DNA of 64,000 nucleotides from Patescibacteria group bacterium (GTDB taxonomy: Bacteria; Patescibacteria; Microgenomatia; Daviesbacterales; UBA10151). The translations under genes were made by a program, and so were the position numbers. Of this stretch, positions 41,810 through 49,903 are shown one piece after another. Below the pieces are notes generated by a model. It was given only the letters and a program-made list of their open reading frames with translations, did no database searches and was not told where the DNA came from. Location: NCBI GenBank assembly GCA_023487645.1, contig JAMDBX010000042.1, positions 1 to 64,000 of the forward strand. The letters are read 5' to 3'. Every line of letters begins with the position of its first letter. Position 1 is the stretch's first letter.

Positions 41810-43612
41810 GTGGATGAGAGCCTGACGGAAATTAAACTAAATAAAAAAATCGTTTTTCCTTTGGTTGGCTTAGCCTTGCTGATTGTGAGTTTACAACTGG
41901 GAGCAAGCTTGGTCCAGCAGCGCCAGGATTTGCGTTCTAAAGCTTCCGGGCCAACAGTTTCTAATGTTCCGGAAACCAGTTTTTCGATCCAGCCGGTAGA
42001 TAGCGCCGGCAGTCCGGCTACTAACTATTCTTTAGGCCAGGAAATCCATATGAAGCTTTTAGTGCGTGCCGATATTGACAGTGCGAATTTATTCGTGGCT
42101 AAGCTGAAATTTCCGGCCGATAAATTGCAGGTAAGTAGAATTGAGACTACTGCAAGCGCGACTTTTGTCAAAAATTGGGTCGAGAATGTTCATGATAACC
42201 AAACAGGAACTATCAGTTTGGTAGGAGGAGTTCCCAGTCCCGGTTACCAAACCCAGGTTGGCCAGGCAAGCAGTTTGATGGCGGATATTGTTTTTACTGC
42301 CAAACAGACAGGGACAGCTATCGTCACCTTTGACCAGGGAGCAGCTATTTACCGTAACCTGGATAATACTAATATTTTAGCCGTCAAACGTGATGGTAAC
42401 GTTAATATTTCGGCCTCGACAGCAACTTCTTCCCAGCCCCAAACTTTTGGTTTTAATATTCGGGGTATCACCCATTACGGCCATGGGGATATCTTACCAT
42501 ACAGTAAGTCCTCGGATATTGATGCCGATTTGGCGGAGATTCAAAGGATGGGAGGCACGGTGGTACGGGTTTTTGTGGCTAATAAAAATATCAGTGATGA
42601 GACGGCCGCCAAAAGGCTGGATGCTTTTTTGACCAAAGCTGCCTCGTATAATATTTCGGTTATTCCTACTTTAATCGATTTTTACCACAGTGGTTTTAAT
42701 CCGGCGGCAACTGAACGCTACTATACTTTATCTTATAGCAGTACTGCTTTGTTAAATGGTGATTTTTTTGCTTCCGGTTATAAAGACAGCTACCTTCCTT
42801 TTGTCGAAACTGTAGTTTCTTACAACAAAAGCCATGGCAATATTTACGCTTGGGAGCCGGGAAATGAACTTAAAAACGACAGTTCTCCTCAAAATTTTAT
42901 TAATTTTATGAAGGATGTGACCTCAACTATCAAAACCCTTGACCCTGCTCACCAAATTGCCACCGGCATGATTAATTCCGGCCATGCCGGACTCTCCCCG
43001 GCCCAACTTTATCCTAATTTGCCAGCAATAGATATTATTACCATCCATTCCTATAATGGTGATCATAATGGCAGTGCTGATGCCGATTGGGCGGCGGCCA
43101 ATAATAAAAAAACTATCTTGGAAGAGGTTGGTTTTTCCGGGACCGGTGACCGCTCTTTGCAAATGAAGTCCGAGTTGGGGTTTTGGCAAAGTAAAAAAGT
43201 TTCTCTCCCCCTTCAATGGGGCTTTTTGGCTAAAGGATTAACGGATAATGGTGACGGAGATAAGGAGGTGGGCATGGATACTATCTGGCATATGGATTAT
43301 GACAACCTGGCAACTGTTTTTAAAGGAGTGGTGTCTTCTTCTAATATTACACCTGCAATTTCCAATATAACCCCGACAGCTGTCCCCAGACCTTCACTCT
43401 CTCCGACTCCGGTTTTGGTCAAAGGTGATGGCAATGGTGACGGAAAAGTTAATTTAATTGATATGTCTGTCTTGCTCTCGAGCTTTAATAATCCTTCATT
43501 AGTTCACCCGCAAATTGATTTTAATAATGATGGAGTGATTAATACGTTTGATTTCTCGGCAATGATTAAAGCTTTAATCTCCTCCGGAGTGGTTAAGGGC
43601 AGTCAATATTAA
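41810..43612 (+). CDS. Membrane-anchored cohesin - glycosidase - dockerin protein
   Basis: 600 residues, GTG start. An N-terminal helix (about 12-34) is followed by QQRQDLRSKASGP. A cohesin-like domain spans about 46-200 (LFVAKLKFPADKLQVS, GTISLVGGVPSPGY, AAIYRNLDNTNIL). A TIM-barrel glycosidase (about 215-505, GH5/cellulase-like) has RGITHYGHGDILPYSKS, the acid/base Glu in WEPGNELKND and the likely nucleophile Glu in KTILEEVGFSGTG. The dockerin loops are DGNGDGKVNLIDMSVLLSSF and FNNDGVINTFDFSAM. Probably a surface enzyme cleaving beta-glycans. Confidence 0.85.
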   Translation: MDESLTEIKLNKKIVFPLVGLALLIVSLQLGASLVQQRQDLRSKASGPTVSNVPETSFSIQPVDSAGSPATNYSLGQEIHMKLLVRADIDSANLFVAKLKFPADKLQVSRIETTASATFVKNWVENVHDNQTGTISLVGGVPSPGYQTQVGQASSLMADIVFTAKQTGTAIVTFDQGAAIYRNLDNTNILAVKRDGNVNISASTATSSQPQTFGFNIRGITHYGHGDILPYSKSSDIDADLAEIQRMGGTVVRVFVANKNISDETAAKRLDAFLTKAASYNISVIPTLIDFYHSGFNPAATERYYTLSYSSTALLNGDFFASGYKDSYLPFVETVVSYNKSHGNIYAWEPGNELKNDSSPQNFINFMKDVTSTIKTLDPAHQIATGMINSGHAGLSPAQLYPNLPAIDIITIHSYNGDHNGSADADWAAANNKKTILEEVGFSGTGDRSLQMKSELGFWQSKKVSLPLQWGFLAKGLTDNGDGDKEVGMDTIWHMDYDNLATVFKGVVSSSNITPAISNITPTAVPRPSLSPTPVLVKGDGNGDGKVNLIDMSVLLSSFNNPSLVHPQIDFNNDGVINTFDFSAMIKALISSGVVKGSQY

Positions 43613-43643
43613 CCGCGACGAAATTCTCATTAAAATTTAAATC

Positions 43644-43671
43644 TTGAATTTTCCAATTATTCTTTTATAAT
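43644..43671 (+). promoter_or_regulatory. Promoter of the 43678 gene
   Basis: TTGAAT (43644-43649), 16-base spacer, TATAAT (43666-43671), then 6 bases to ATG. Confidence 0.75.
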
Positions 43672-43677
43672 GATGAC

Positions 43678-43947
43678 ATGAGTACAGAAAGGCTAGGAGA
43701 AAGTCCTATAAGCTGGAAATTATGGACTATTCCATCTGATGCAAAAATAATATTAGAGATAAAAAGAGCTGTAGAAATTGAATTAGCGAAAAGAGGAGGT
43801 AAAAAGGGTCCTATCGATGATTTAATCATTGAAGACGAGCTATTAACTGGTTCAAGACATGATTTGTGGATGCAGCGGGAAAAAGTAAAAAGTCCAGCGT
43901 TATTTCTCTTTCCGGTAGGCGTTTTGAGGTTTCTCTCTTATTTTTAA
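43678..43947 (+). CDS. Unknown small protein
   Basis: 89 residues, no family recognised. A charged helical middle (AKIILEIKRAVEIELAKRGG) and a hydrophobic C-terminus (ALFLFPVGVLRFLSYF). A good promoter directly upstream supports that it is real. Confidence 0.55.
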   Translation: MSTERLGESPISWKLWTIPSDAKIILEIKRAVEIELAKRGGKKGPIDDLIIEDELLTGSRHDLWMQREKVKSPALFLFPVGVLRFLSYF

Positions 43948-43956
43948 CTTATGTAT

Positions 43957-44000
43957 TCTGTTTTAGCTGGCTAAGACGCCACATGAAGATTTTAGCTCTT
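43957..44000 (-). pseudogene. Remnant 3' end of a 44905-45195-type gene
   Basis: On the minus strand RAKIFMWRLSQLKQNT and a stop match KAKVFMWRLSQLNKEK at the end of the intact gene at 44905-45195. The frame upstream is closed by a TGA, so only the tail remains. Confidence 0.65.
43963..43997. repeat. Direct repeat, left copy, flanking the AbiEii module
   Basis: 35 bp matching 44946-44980 with four mismatches; shared core CGCCACATGAAGA. It lies 44 bases before the antitoxin-like gene. Confidence 0.75.
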
Positions 44001-44040
44001 CAGGGTAGGAGTAAGGTACCTAAAATGGTATAATTGACTC

Positions 44041-44232
44041 ATGTATAATTGGTCCACAGACATAAAAATTCTTAAAAAATACCCTGAAAAATATAAAGTT
44101 TGGCAGCTTGAGCAGCTTATTAATTATGGCTTAAATGGACAGAAGATTAAAAAAGCTGATTTAAAAAAATATTGGAGCAAGCTTAATATCGACCCTCAAA
44201 AGAGAAAATATTTAGAATTTTTGCTATCTTAA
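44041..44232 (+). CDS. Small protein paired with AbiEii (candidate antitoxin)
   Basis: 63 residues: ILKKYPEKYKVWQLEQLINY then KIKKADLKKYWSKLNIDPQK. No DNA-binding motif is obvious. It ends 1 base before the AbiEii toxin gene and has TATAAT 6 bases upstream, so it is cotranscribed first, the position of an antitoxin. Role inferred from position only. Confidence 0.65.
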   Translation: MYNWSTDIKILKKYPEKYKVWQLEQLINYGLNGQKIKKADLKKYWSKLNIDPQKRKYLEFLLS

Positions 44233-44233
44233 G

Positions 44234-44899
44234 ATGGACAACTCTTCTATCTTAACTTCAACCCAAAAGATATTCCTGAAATTTTTTGGGCAACAAAAAC
44301 AGCTTTCAAAACAGTTTTATTTAACAGGAGGTACAGCCTTGACAGGTTTTTATATTCCCTACCGTCTTTCTGAGGATCTGGATTTTTTTAGCGAACAAGA
44401 AATTGTCCTGGAAGAGATTACGGTTTTTATACGCTCTATTAAAGATGAGTTAGGTTTTCAAAAATTTGAATTCAATACAACCTTTAATAGAAACCTCTTT
44501 TTTTTAGCTTTTCCAAATTCCGAACTAAAATTGGAATTTACCTATTTTCCTTTTCCTCAGTTGGAAGTTACTAAAATGAAGGATGGGATAAGAGTTGACA
44601 GTGTTTTAGATATTGCTGTAAATAAATTATTTACCATTTATCAAAAACCCAGAAGTAGGGATTTTTTAGATCTCTATATGATTATCAAAAAATATAACTT
44701 TTTGATAGACGACCTAATTAAAAAGGCCAAAACCAAGTTTGATTGGCATATTGATCCAATTAAGCTTGGGGCGCAGTTTCTTTTGTCGAAAGAACTAAAA
44801 GATTATCCGAAGTTATTGGTACCTATAGAAGAGAGAGACTGGCAGAATTTTTTTGAAGAAGAGGCTAAAAAATTAGGCAGACAAATTATTGATAATTGA
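44234..44899 (+). CDS. AbiEii/AbiGii-type nucleotidyltransferase toxin
   Basis: 221 residues. The nucleotidyltransferase signature is FYLTGGTALTGFYIPYRLSE followed by DLDFFSE, and a conserved Lys region follows (VNKLFTIYQKPRSRDFLDLY). AbiEii toxins act in type IV toxin-antitoxin systems and phage exclusion by adding nucleotides to RNA. Start follows the preceding stop by one base. The pair lies between direct repeats. Confidence 0.85.
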   Translation: MDNSSILTSTQKIFLKFFGQQKQLSKQFYLTGGTALTGFYIPYRLSEDLDFFSEQEIVLEEITVFIRSIKDELGFQKFEFNTTFNRNLFFLAFPNSELKLEFTYFPFPQLEVTKMKDGIRVDSVLDIAVNKLFTIYQKPRSRDFLDLYMIIKKYNFLIDDLIKKAKTKFDWHIDPIKLGAQFLLSKELKDYPKLLVPIEERDWQNFFEEEAKKLGRQIIDN

Positions 44900-44904
44900 A
44901 AGTT

Positions 44905-45195
44905 TTAATCTTGGTTTTTATTATTGTTATATAATTTTTCTTTATTTAACTGGCTGAGGCGCCACATGAAGACTTTAGCTTTAGATTTAGCCCGGGTGTA
45001 ACTTTTAGTATAACTTAAAGCTTCCTCCAGGATATACCGTTCATATTTTTTGGCCAATTTTATATACAATGAATAATGTTTGGTATCTTCCAGGGTTTCC
45101 GCCAGGTAAACCCCATAGACTTGGAATTCTTTACTTAAATTTTTAGGTCTTTGAGGATGGGCAGTTTCATCTATAATTTGGCCAATCCTTTTCAT
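44905..45195 (-). CDS. Unknown small helical protein
   Basis: 96 residues: PQRPKNLSKEFQVYGVYLAE, KLAKKYERYILEEALSYTKS, SKAKVFMWRLSQLNKEK. Basic and all-helical, no family recognised. Its 3' end is duplicated at 43963. It lies 5 bases from the convergent AbiEii gene and 19 bases downstream of the O-antigen-ligase-like gene. Confidence 0.6.
   Translation of the reverse strand: MKRIGQIIDETAHPQRPKNLSKEFQVYGVYLAETLEDTKHYSLYIKLAKKYERYILEEALSYTKSYTRAKSKAKVFMWRLSQLNKEKLYNNNKNQD
44946..44980. repeat. Direct repeat, right copy, flanking the AbiEii module
   Basis: 35 bp inside the 3' end of the 44905-45195 gene; matches 43963-43997 with four mismatches. Copies are 983 bases apart. Confidence 0.75.
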
Positions 45196-45214
45196 TGTTG
45201 AGGAAAAAGAGAAA

Positions 45215-47341
45215 TTATTTTTGCCATTCTTTAAGTTTTTCCGAGGCCTGGGTGTCGGTAGGGTTAATTTTTAAAACCGTATTCATCTGTTCAATGGCCT
45301 TATCTTTTTGGTTAATGTCCCAATAAAGAAGCCCCAGAGAATAATAGGCATCACGGTAATTAGGTTTTAGCTGGATAGCTTTGAGAAAAACATTTACGGC
45401 CTCATTAGTTTGACCCTCTTGGTTTAAAATAACCGCTTTATTGTAGACAAGTTTGGGGTCAGTCGGAGCCAGGGCTATGGCTTGGTCTAATGTCTGCATG
45501 GTTTGAGTACTGAAATTTTTATCCATAGTAGAAAGGACATAATAAGTACGGATTGCTGTCCTTAAAAATGAGAGGTTTTTAGGGCTAACATTCAAGCTCT
45601 TTTGTGTTTCTTCCAAGGCTTGAGTTTGCAGCTTGGCTGAAGTCGTCGGGTCATCTGTTTGTAAGGCTACGGAAGCAGCTGCCGCCGCGTATCCGAGTTC
45701 ACTGTGGTAAAGGGGCTCGTTTGAGTTTAAACTCACTGCATCAACCAAAAAATTATATGCCCGCCCGGGATTGCCCAACTCATCCGCTTGGGATCCTTGG
45801 GCAAAGTTAATATCTGCTTGGTAATCATTAATCAGGGTTAAAAGAGTGAAAGTTGCAAAGATAAGGATCACCGCTTGGGCAAGTTTTGGGTAAACAGTCC
45901 GTCGGTAAAGAAACCTTCCTAATTTACTATTTTGCAACTCAACCGGCTGGACATCTTCAGTAAGCATAAAGGCCATGGCCGGAAAGAGGAAGAAAAAGAG
46001 GGCAATAATGACTACCGAAAACCCAAAGAAATCCTGGATATGATAGCTTATGGCGCTGGCCAAAAAGGCCAAAACCAAAAGTTTTTTCTCTTTTATTTGT
46101 TTATCATTATCTGTAGAAGTTTTGAAAACATACCTTATTGACCAGATAAAATAGGCGGCAATTAACCCTATATAAGTTAGGAAACCCACAGCTCCGGTCG
46201 TAGCCAGATAATTAAGGAATTCGTTATGGGCCTTGTTATAAAGAAAATCCCACTCGGAAACCATGTTGTGTTCGACGGGTCGAAAGTTGTAATAAGTGTA
46301 GGCAAAAGTTTCCACTCCGGAACCAAAAATGGGATAGTGTTTGAAGATCTCCAATGCTCCTTTCCAAACAATCAACCGAATCTCTCCGGTTTCATTGCCT
46401 TCGGTTTCAAGCTGGGTGACAGTAGATGCCGGGACAGGAGTATTGGAGGAAACTGCTTTAGTAGCAAATGGTAAGGATAAGTTTGTACTAAACCGGGAAA
46501 TAGCCGAGCCGAAAATTAAATTAAAAGAGAAAAATAACAGTAAGATAGCCAGGCTTAGCCGCCACTTTTCCGGAAAAGTTATTTTTATCCTTTTTTTAAC
46601 AAAAGAAAAATATTGTAAAGGTAAAAAGAGGGCCAGTCCTCCTAAAAGCCCCAGGGTAGCTGCCCGGGAATAAGTAAAGGTGAAGGCTAGATATAAAATT
46701 ATAGCGCATAGGGTATAGCGGATAGCGGTTAGTTTAGTGGTGGAGGTTAAGATAAAGTAGATGGCAGGAAAGATGAGCATCACCAGGTAACCCCCTAACC
46801 AGTTGGGTTGGCCTAAAGTAGAAAAGACTCTGGCACGGACATCCTGGATCCAACAGGCATCGGTAAACTGTCCGGTTAAAATAGCGCAAGAAGGGGAGCC
46901 GCCAAAATGTTCCGGAATGGCCCAAGCGGCAGTGATCACCCCTCCCAGAAGGGCTGCCTTTAAGAATTTAGAGACATATGACCCGCTGTAATTGGAAACT
47001 AAAGCATAATATAAAGTGATATAGGAAATAGTTGAAAGTAAACCGCCATTGGAACGGGTGTAATAGCCCCAAATTGAAGTATGGGGATCAACGGAAAAGA
47101 TAGTTGAAGCAATATTAGCCAGTAAAAATAATAAAATCGGGATATCTAAAGGGGTTTTCTTTAAAATTAATTTTTTTAAACGGATCATTTTTAACAGCCA
47201 GGAAGCGGCAATGATGACCGTCAGGGCATAAACAAGCATCATCTTGTTGTATTCAAAAAGTTCGTAGTTTACCGGTCTCCAAAACAGCGGGGTAAAGAAA
47301 AAAAGGGTATAAAAAGAGAAGGTGATAATTTTTTGTAACAT
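45215..47341 (-). CDS. O-antigen ligase-like membrane protein with TPR C-terminus
   Basis: 708 residues. About twelve helices cover the first 480 residues, with the Wzy_C loop (RLIVWKGALEIFKHYPIFGS, then YNKAHNEFLNYLATTGAVGF). The C-terminal 190 residues have TPR units (AIQLKPNYRDAYYSLGLLYW). It likely ligates or polymerises a surface glycan, like the smaller protein at 7570-8667. TPRs suggest a protein partner. Confidence 0.8.
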   Translation of the reverse strand: MLQKIITFSFYTLFFFTPLFWRPVNYELFEYNKMMLVYALTVIIAASWLLKMIRLKKLILKKTPLDIPILLFLLANIASTIFSVDPHTSIWGYYTRSNGGLLSTISYITLYYALVSNYSGSYVSKFLKAALLGGVITAAWAIPEHFGGSPSCAILTGQFTDACWIQDVRARVFSTLGQPNWLGGYLVMLIFPAIYFILTSTTKLTAIRYTLCAIILYLAFTFTYSRAATLGLLGGLALFLPLQYFSFVKKRIKITFPEKWRLSLAILLLFFSFNLIFGSAISRFSTNLSLPFATKAVSSNTPVPASTVTQLETEGNETGEIRLIVWKGALEIFKHYPIFGSGVETFAYTYYNFRPVEHNMVSEWDFLYNKAHNEFLNYLATTGAVGFLTYIGLIAAYFIWSIRYVFKTSTDNDKQIKEKKLLVLAFLASAISYHIQDFFGFSVVIIALFFFLFPAMAFMLTEDVQPVELQNSKLGRFLYRRTVYPKLAQAVILIFATFTLLTLINDYQADINFAQGSQADELGNPGRAYNFLVDAVSLNSNEPLYHSELGYAAAAASVALQTDDPTTSAKLQTQALEETQKSLNVSPKNLSFLRTAIRTYYVLSTMDKNFSTQTMQTLDQAIALAPTDPKLVYNKAVILNQEGQTNEAVNVFLKAIQLKPNYRDAYYSLGLLYWDINQKDKAIEQMNTVLKINPTDTQASEKLKEWQK

Positions 47342-47445
47342 ATAAAATTTTAACTAAACACTAGACGCTATTTTCTCAACGCTAGCATAATGCTACCAAA
47401 TATCCTTGTTGTTTAGCAACACTCTATGATACACTCAGCAAAGTA

Positions 47446-48501
47446 ATGTTTAATCGTTTCTGGCAATTAGTTTCCCATGATGTTGGTATTGATTTAGGTA
47501 CGGTCAACACTTTAGTTTTAGTTCGGGGTAAAGGTATTGTTATCCGTGAACCATCAGTAGTAGCTATCCATAAAAAATCAAAACAGGTTTTGGCTATCGG
47601 TACGGAAGCCAAACGGATGCTTGGGCGTACCCCCATGGCTATCGAGGCGGTTAGGCCTTTGCGTGATGGGGTAATTTCCGATTTTGATACCACTGAGGCA
47701 ATGCTGCGCCATTTTATCCAAAAGGTCCATCAATCACCTTCCTCTTCGATCAGGTTTTTTAAAATTCCCCGTCCCCGGGTAGTCATCGGTATTCCTTCCG
47801 GGGTGACGGAGGTGGAAAGGCGGGCAGTTCAGGATGCTGCCCTTTCCTCCGGAGCAAGGCAAGCCTTTTTAATCGAAGAGCCGATGGCCGCAGCAATTGG
47901 GGCCGGGCTCCAGATTGAGGAGCCGGAAGGGAACATGATTGTGGATATCGGTGGAGGAACCACGGAAATTGCCGTGATTTCCTTAGGGGGAATGGTTATA
48001 AACCGGTCGCTGCGGGTTGCCGGGGATGAACTGGACCAGGATATTATCAATTACATGAAGATGCGCTATGGGCTGTTGATTGGGGAAAAGACGGCGGAAA
48101 ACATTAAAATTGAAATTGGTTCGGCCATACCATTGAAGGAAGAAAAGGAGGCGGTGGTCCGGGGACGGGATTTAAGCACTGGTCTTCCTAAATCAATAAA
48201 AGTTTCTTCCTTAGAAATCCGGGAAGCCCTGATGAATACTGTTAATCAAATTATCGGAACGGTTGCCGAAGTTTTAGAAGAGACTCCCCCCGAGCTTTTA
48301 TCTGATGTTTTGGAAAGAGGTATTGTTATTACCGGTGGCGGTTCGTTGATACGCGGTTTGGATAAAAAATTGGCGGAAGAGACCAAAATGCCGGTTTATG
48401 TAGCTGATGACCCATTGACAACAGTAGTCCGCGGTTGCGGTAAAGTTTTGGACAACCTCGACCTTCTTTCTAAAGTCAAAGTCACGGGAGGTTTACGGTA
48501 A
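47446..48501 (+). CDS. mreB: Rod-shape-determining protein MreB
   Basis: 351 residues. Phosphate-1 HDVGIDLGTVNTLVLVRGKG, phosphate-2 NMIVDIGGGTTEIAVISLGG and adenosine loop GIVITGGGSLIRGLDKKLAE are MreB motifs. It forms filaments that guide side-wall synthesis. Separated from mreC-mreD-mrdA by two opposite-strand genes. A short leader is likely (TATGAT 15 bases upstream). Confidence 0.97.
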   Translation: MFNRFWQLVSHDVGIDLGTVNTLVLVRGKGIVIREPSVVAIHKKSKQVLAIGTEAKRMLGRTPMAIEAVRPLRDGVISDFDTTEAMLRHFIQKVHQSPSSSIRFFKIPRPRVVIGIPSGVTEVERRAVQDAALSSGARQAFLIEEPMAAAIGAGLQIEEPEGNMIVDIGGGTTEIAVISLGGMVINRSLRVAGDELDQDIINYMKMRYGLLIGEKTAENIKIEIGSAIPLKEEKEAVVRGRDLSTGLPKSIKVSSLEIREALMNTVNQIIGTVAEVLEETPPELLSDVLERGIVITGGGSLIRGLDKKLAEETKMPVYVADDPLTTVVRGCGKVLDNLDLLSKVKVTGGLR

Positions 48502-48502
48502 A

Positions 48503-48865
48503 TCAGTTAGGCGGTAGCCTTAGATGCTTCTTGATGGTGCGGATATCCTTTTTATTTTCTTTCACATCGACCAACTGATCTTGAATGACACCTACATTAG
48601 TTTGAAGATCAACAACATCAGATAGTAGTGCATCTAACTTGTTGTTTATTTGCCCCATCTCTTCTCCCAGCCAATCTTTCATGTTTTCCATATCAGAACT
48701 TAGCCTGGCTATTTCTCTGGTGTTTTGTGAGGTCCCGGATTCAATTCGCAGCATTCTACTAGATAAATTTCTTGTTTCCGTAGTGAGTCTGGAGACTTCA
48801 CCCTGTAAAGGCTGAAGACTTTCTTTAAGGAGTTTTTTGAGGTTTTTTAATTCATCATCAGTCAT
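48503..48865 (-). CDS. Coiled-coil protein of unknown function
   Basis: 120 residues from ATG 48865 (MTDDELKNLKKLLKESLQPL), the start set by TTGTGC-17-TATCAT ending 6 bases upstream. Nearly all heptad repeats (LSSDMENMKDWLGEEMGQIN, NKLDALLSDVVDLQTNVGVI). Ends 1 base from mreB in the opposite direction. It may be a scaffold; partner unknown. Confidence 0.7.
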   Translation of the reverse strand: MTDDELKNLKKLLKESLQPLQGEVSRLTTETRNLSSRMLRIESGTSQNTREIARLSSDMENMKDWLGEEMGQINNKLDALLSDVVDLQTNVGVIQDQLVDVKENKKDIRTIKKHLRLPPN

Positions 48866-48871
48866 AAAGTA

Positions 48872-48900
48872 ATGATAATCCAAAAAAACTTTTTGCACAA
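48872..48900 (-). promoter_or_regulatory. Promoter of the coiled-coil gene
   Basis: Minus strand TTGTGC (48895-48900), 17-base spacer, TATCAT (48872-48877), then 6 bases to ATG at 48865. Confidence 0.6.
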
Positions 48901-48986
48901 TTTATCTTATCTATTTCAAAAATGGTCAAAATAAATATCGGTAAATCTTGTCAAGAATTATAACTGATTAAGATTAATGGAAAATA

Positions 48987-49769
48987 TTATCCAGAATATT
49001 GGTCTTGGCGCAGAGATTCCAAAGCTGCACTATATTCTGACTGCTTTATTCTTATCTTAGACGGGGCTTGATTAAGGTAATAGTCAAGGGCCTCCTCAAC
49101 ATTACACCAAGCATAAACTTTATGGCCAGCAGCATTGAGCCTGGCTACCCCTCCTTGTTGCCTGTCTATTACTACGAGCAGTCCAATTGGTTCAAAACCC
49201 TGTGCTTTAACGACTTCAAAAGCAGGAGTGGCACTTGTTCCTTTAGAAAGTACATCGTCAACAATAATTACTGGTTCACCATGCCCTCGGGGAGCATTTT
49301 CAGCAACTGTTATAGTGGTACTGCCACCTGAAGTATCTACTTTTTGGAAAAGTTCCAGGTTGGCAACTTTTGGAGAATACCTTGCATAGGCGGAAGCAAT
49401 TTTTCCTCCTGTGGTAGGTATACCAGCCACATATTTAGGATCGTCTTCTAATGGTACTTGAGCTAAAACTTTACCCATAGCATCTAGTAACAGATTATTA
49501 GGTTTACGAAAATCCCAATAAATTCCTGAAGGTCCAGTCAGAGGTCTTCCTTCTCTCCATGCTTTTTCGTGACTAACCAAATAAAATTCATTGGGAACGC
49601 TAGGGAAGTTTAGAACAGCTCCTTGACGGTGGACAATTTCAAAAGGCCATTCACCTCTGGGAGTAGTATTAGGATCTCTTACTAATTGCCGAGATTTTAT
49701 CTCTTTTGGATCTGTCCGTAAAATATGAAACAGTTCTACTTCCGATGTACTAAATTTTCTTTCAGCCAT
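48987..49769 (-). CDS. Phosphoribosyltransferase (orotate phosphoribosyltransferase-like)
   Basis: 260 residues from MAERKFSTSEVELF; an earlier in-frame TTG lies in the TTGACA promoter box. The PRPP-binding motif is VIIVDDVLSKGTSATPAFEV. GIPTTGGKIASAYARYSP resembles the OPRT substrate loop, and the N-terminus is compatible with OPRT. It would join PRPP to a base, probably orotate, for pyrimidine synthesis. Other pyrimidine genes are 11 kb away. Confidence 0.75.
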   Translation of the reverse strand: MAERKFSTSEVELFHILRTDPKEIKSRQLVRDPNTTPRGEWPFEIVHRQGAVLNFPSVPNEFYLVSHEKAWREGRPLTGPSGIYWDFRKPNNLLLDAMGKVLAQVPLEDDPKYVAGIPTTGGKIASAYARYSPKVANLELFQKVDTSGGSTTITVAENAPRGHGEPVIIVDDVLSKGTSATPAFEVVKAQGFEPIGLLVVIDRQQGGVARLNAAGHKVYAWCNVEEALDYYLNQAPSKIRIKQSEYSAALESLRQDQYSG

Positions 49770-49903
49770 ATAACTAGAGGACAAGTATAAAATGACATTA
49801 ATTAAATCTTGAACTGCTGTCAATACCCCAATTTGATTACTATCACCCTATTTTTTTAAAACGATCCTGTGACTAGGCCGGTGAATATGTTATATTAGCT
49901 TCG

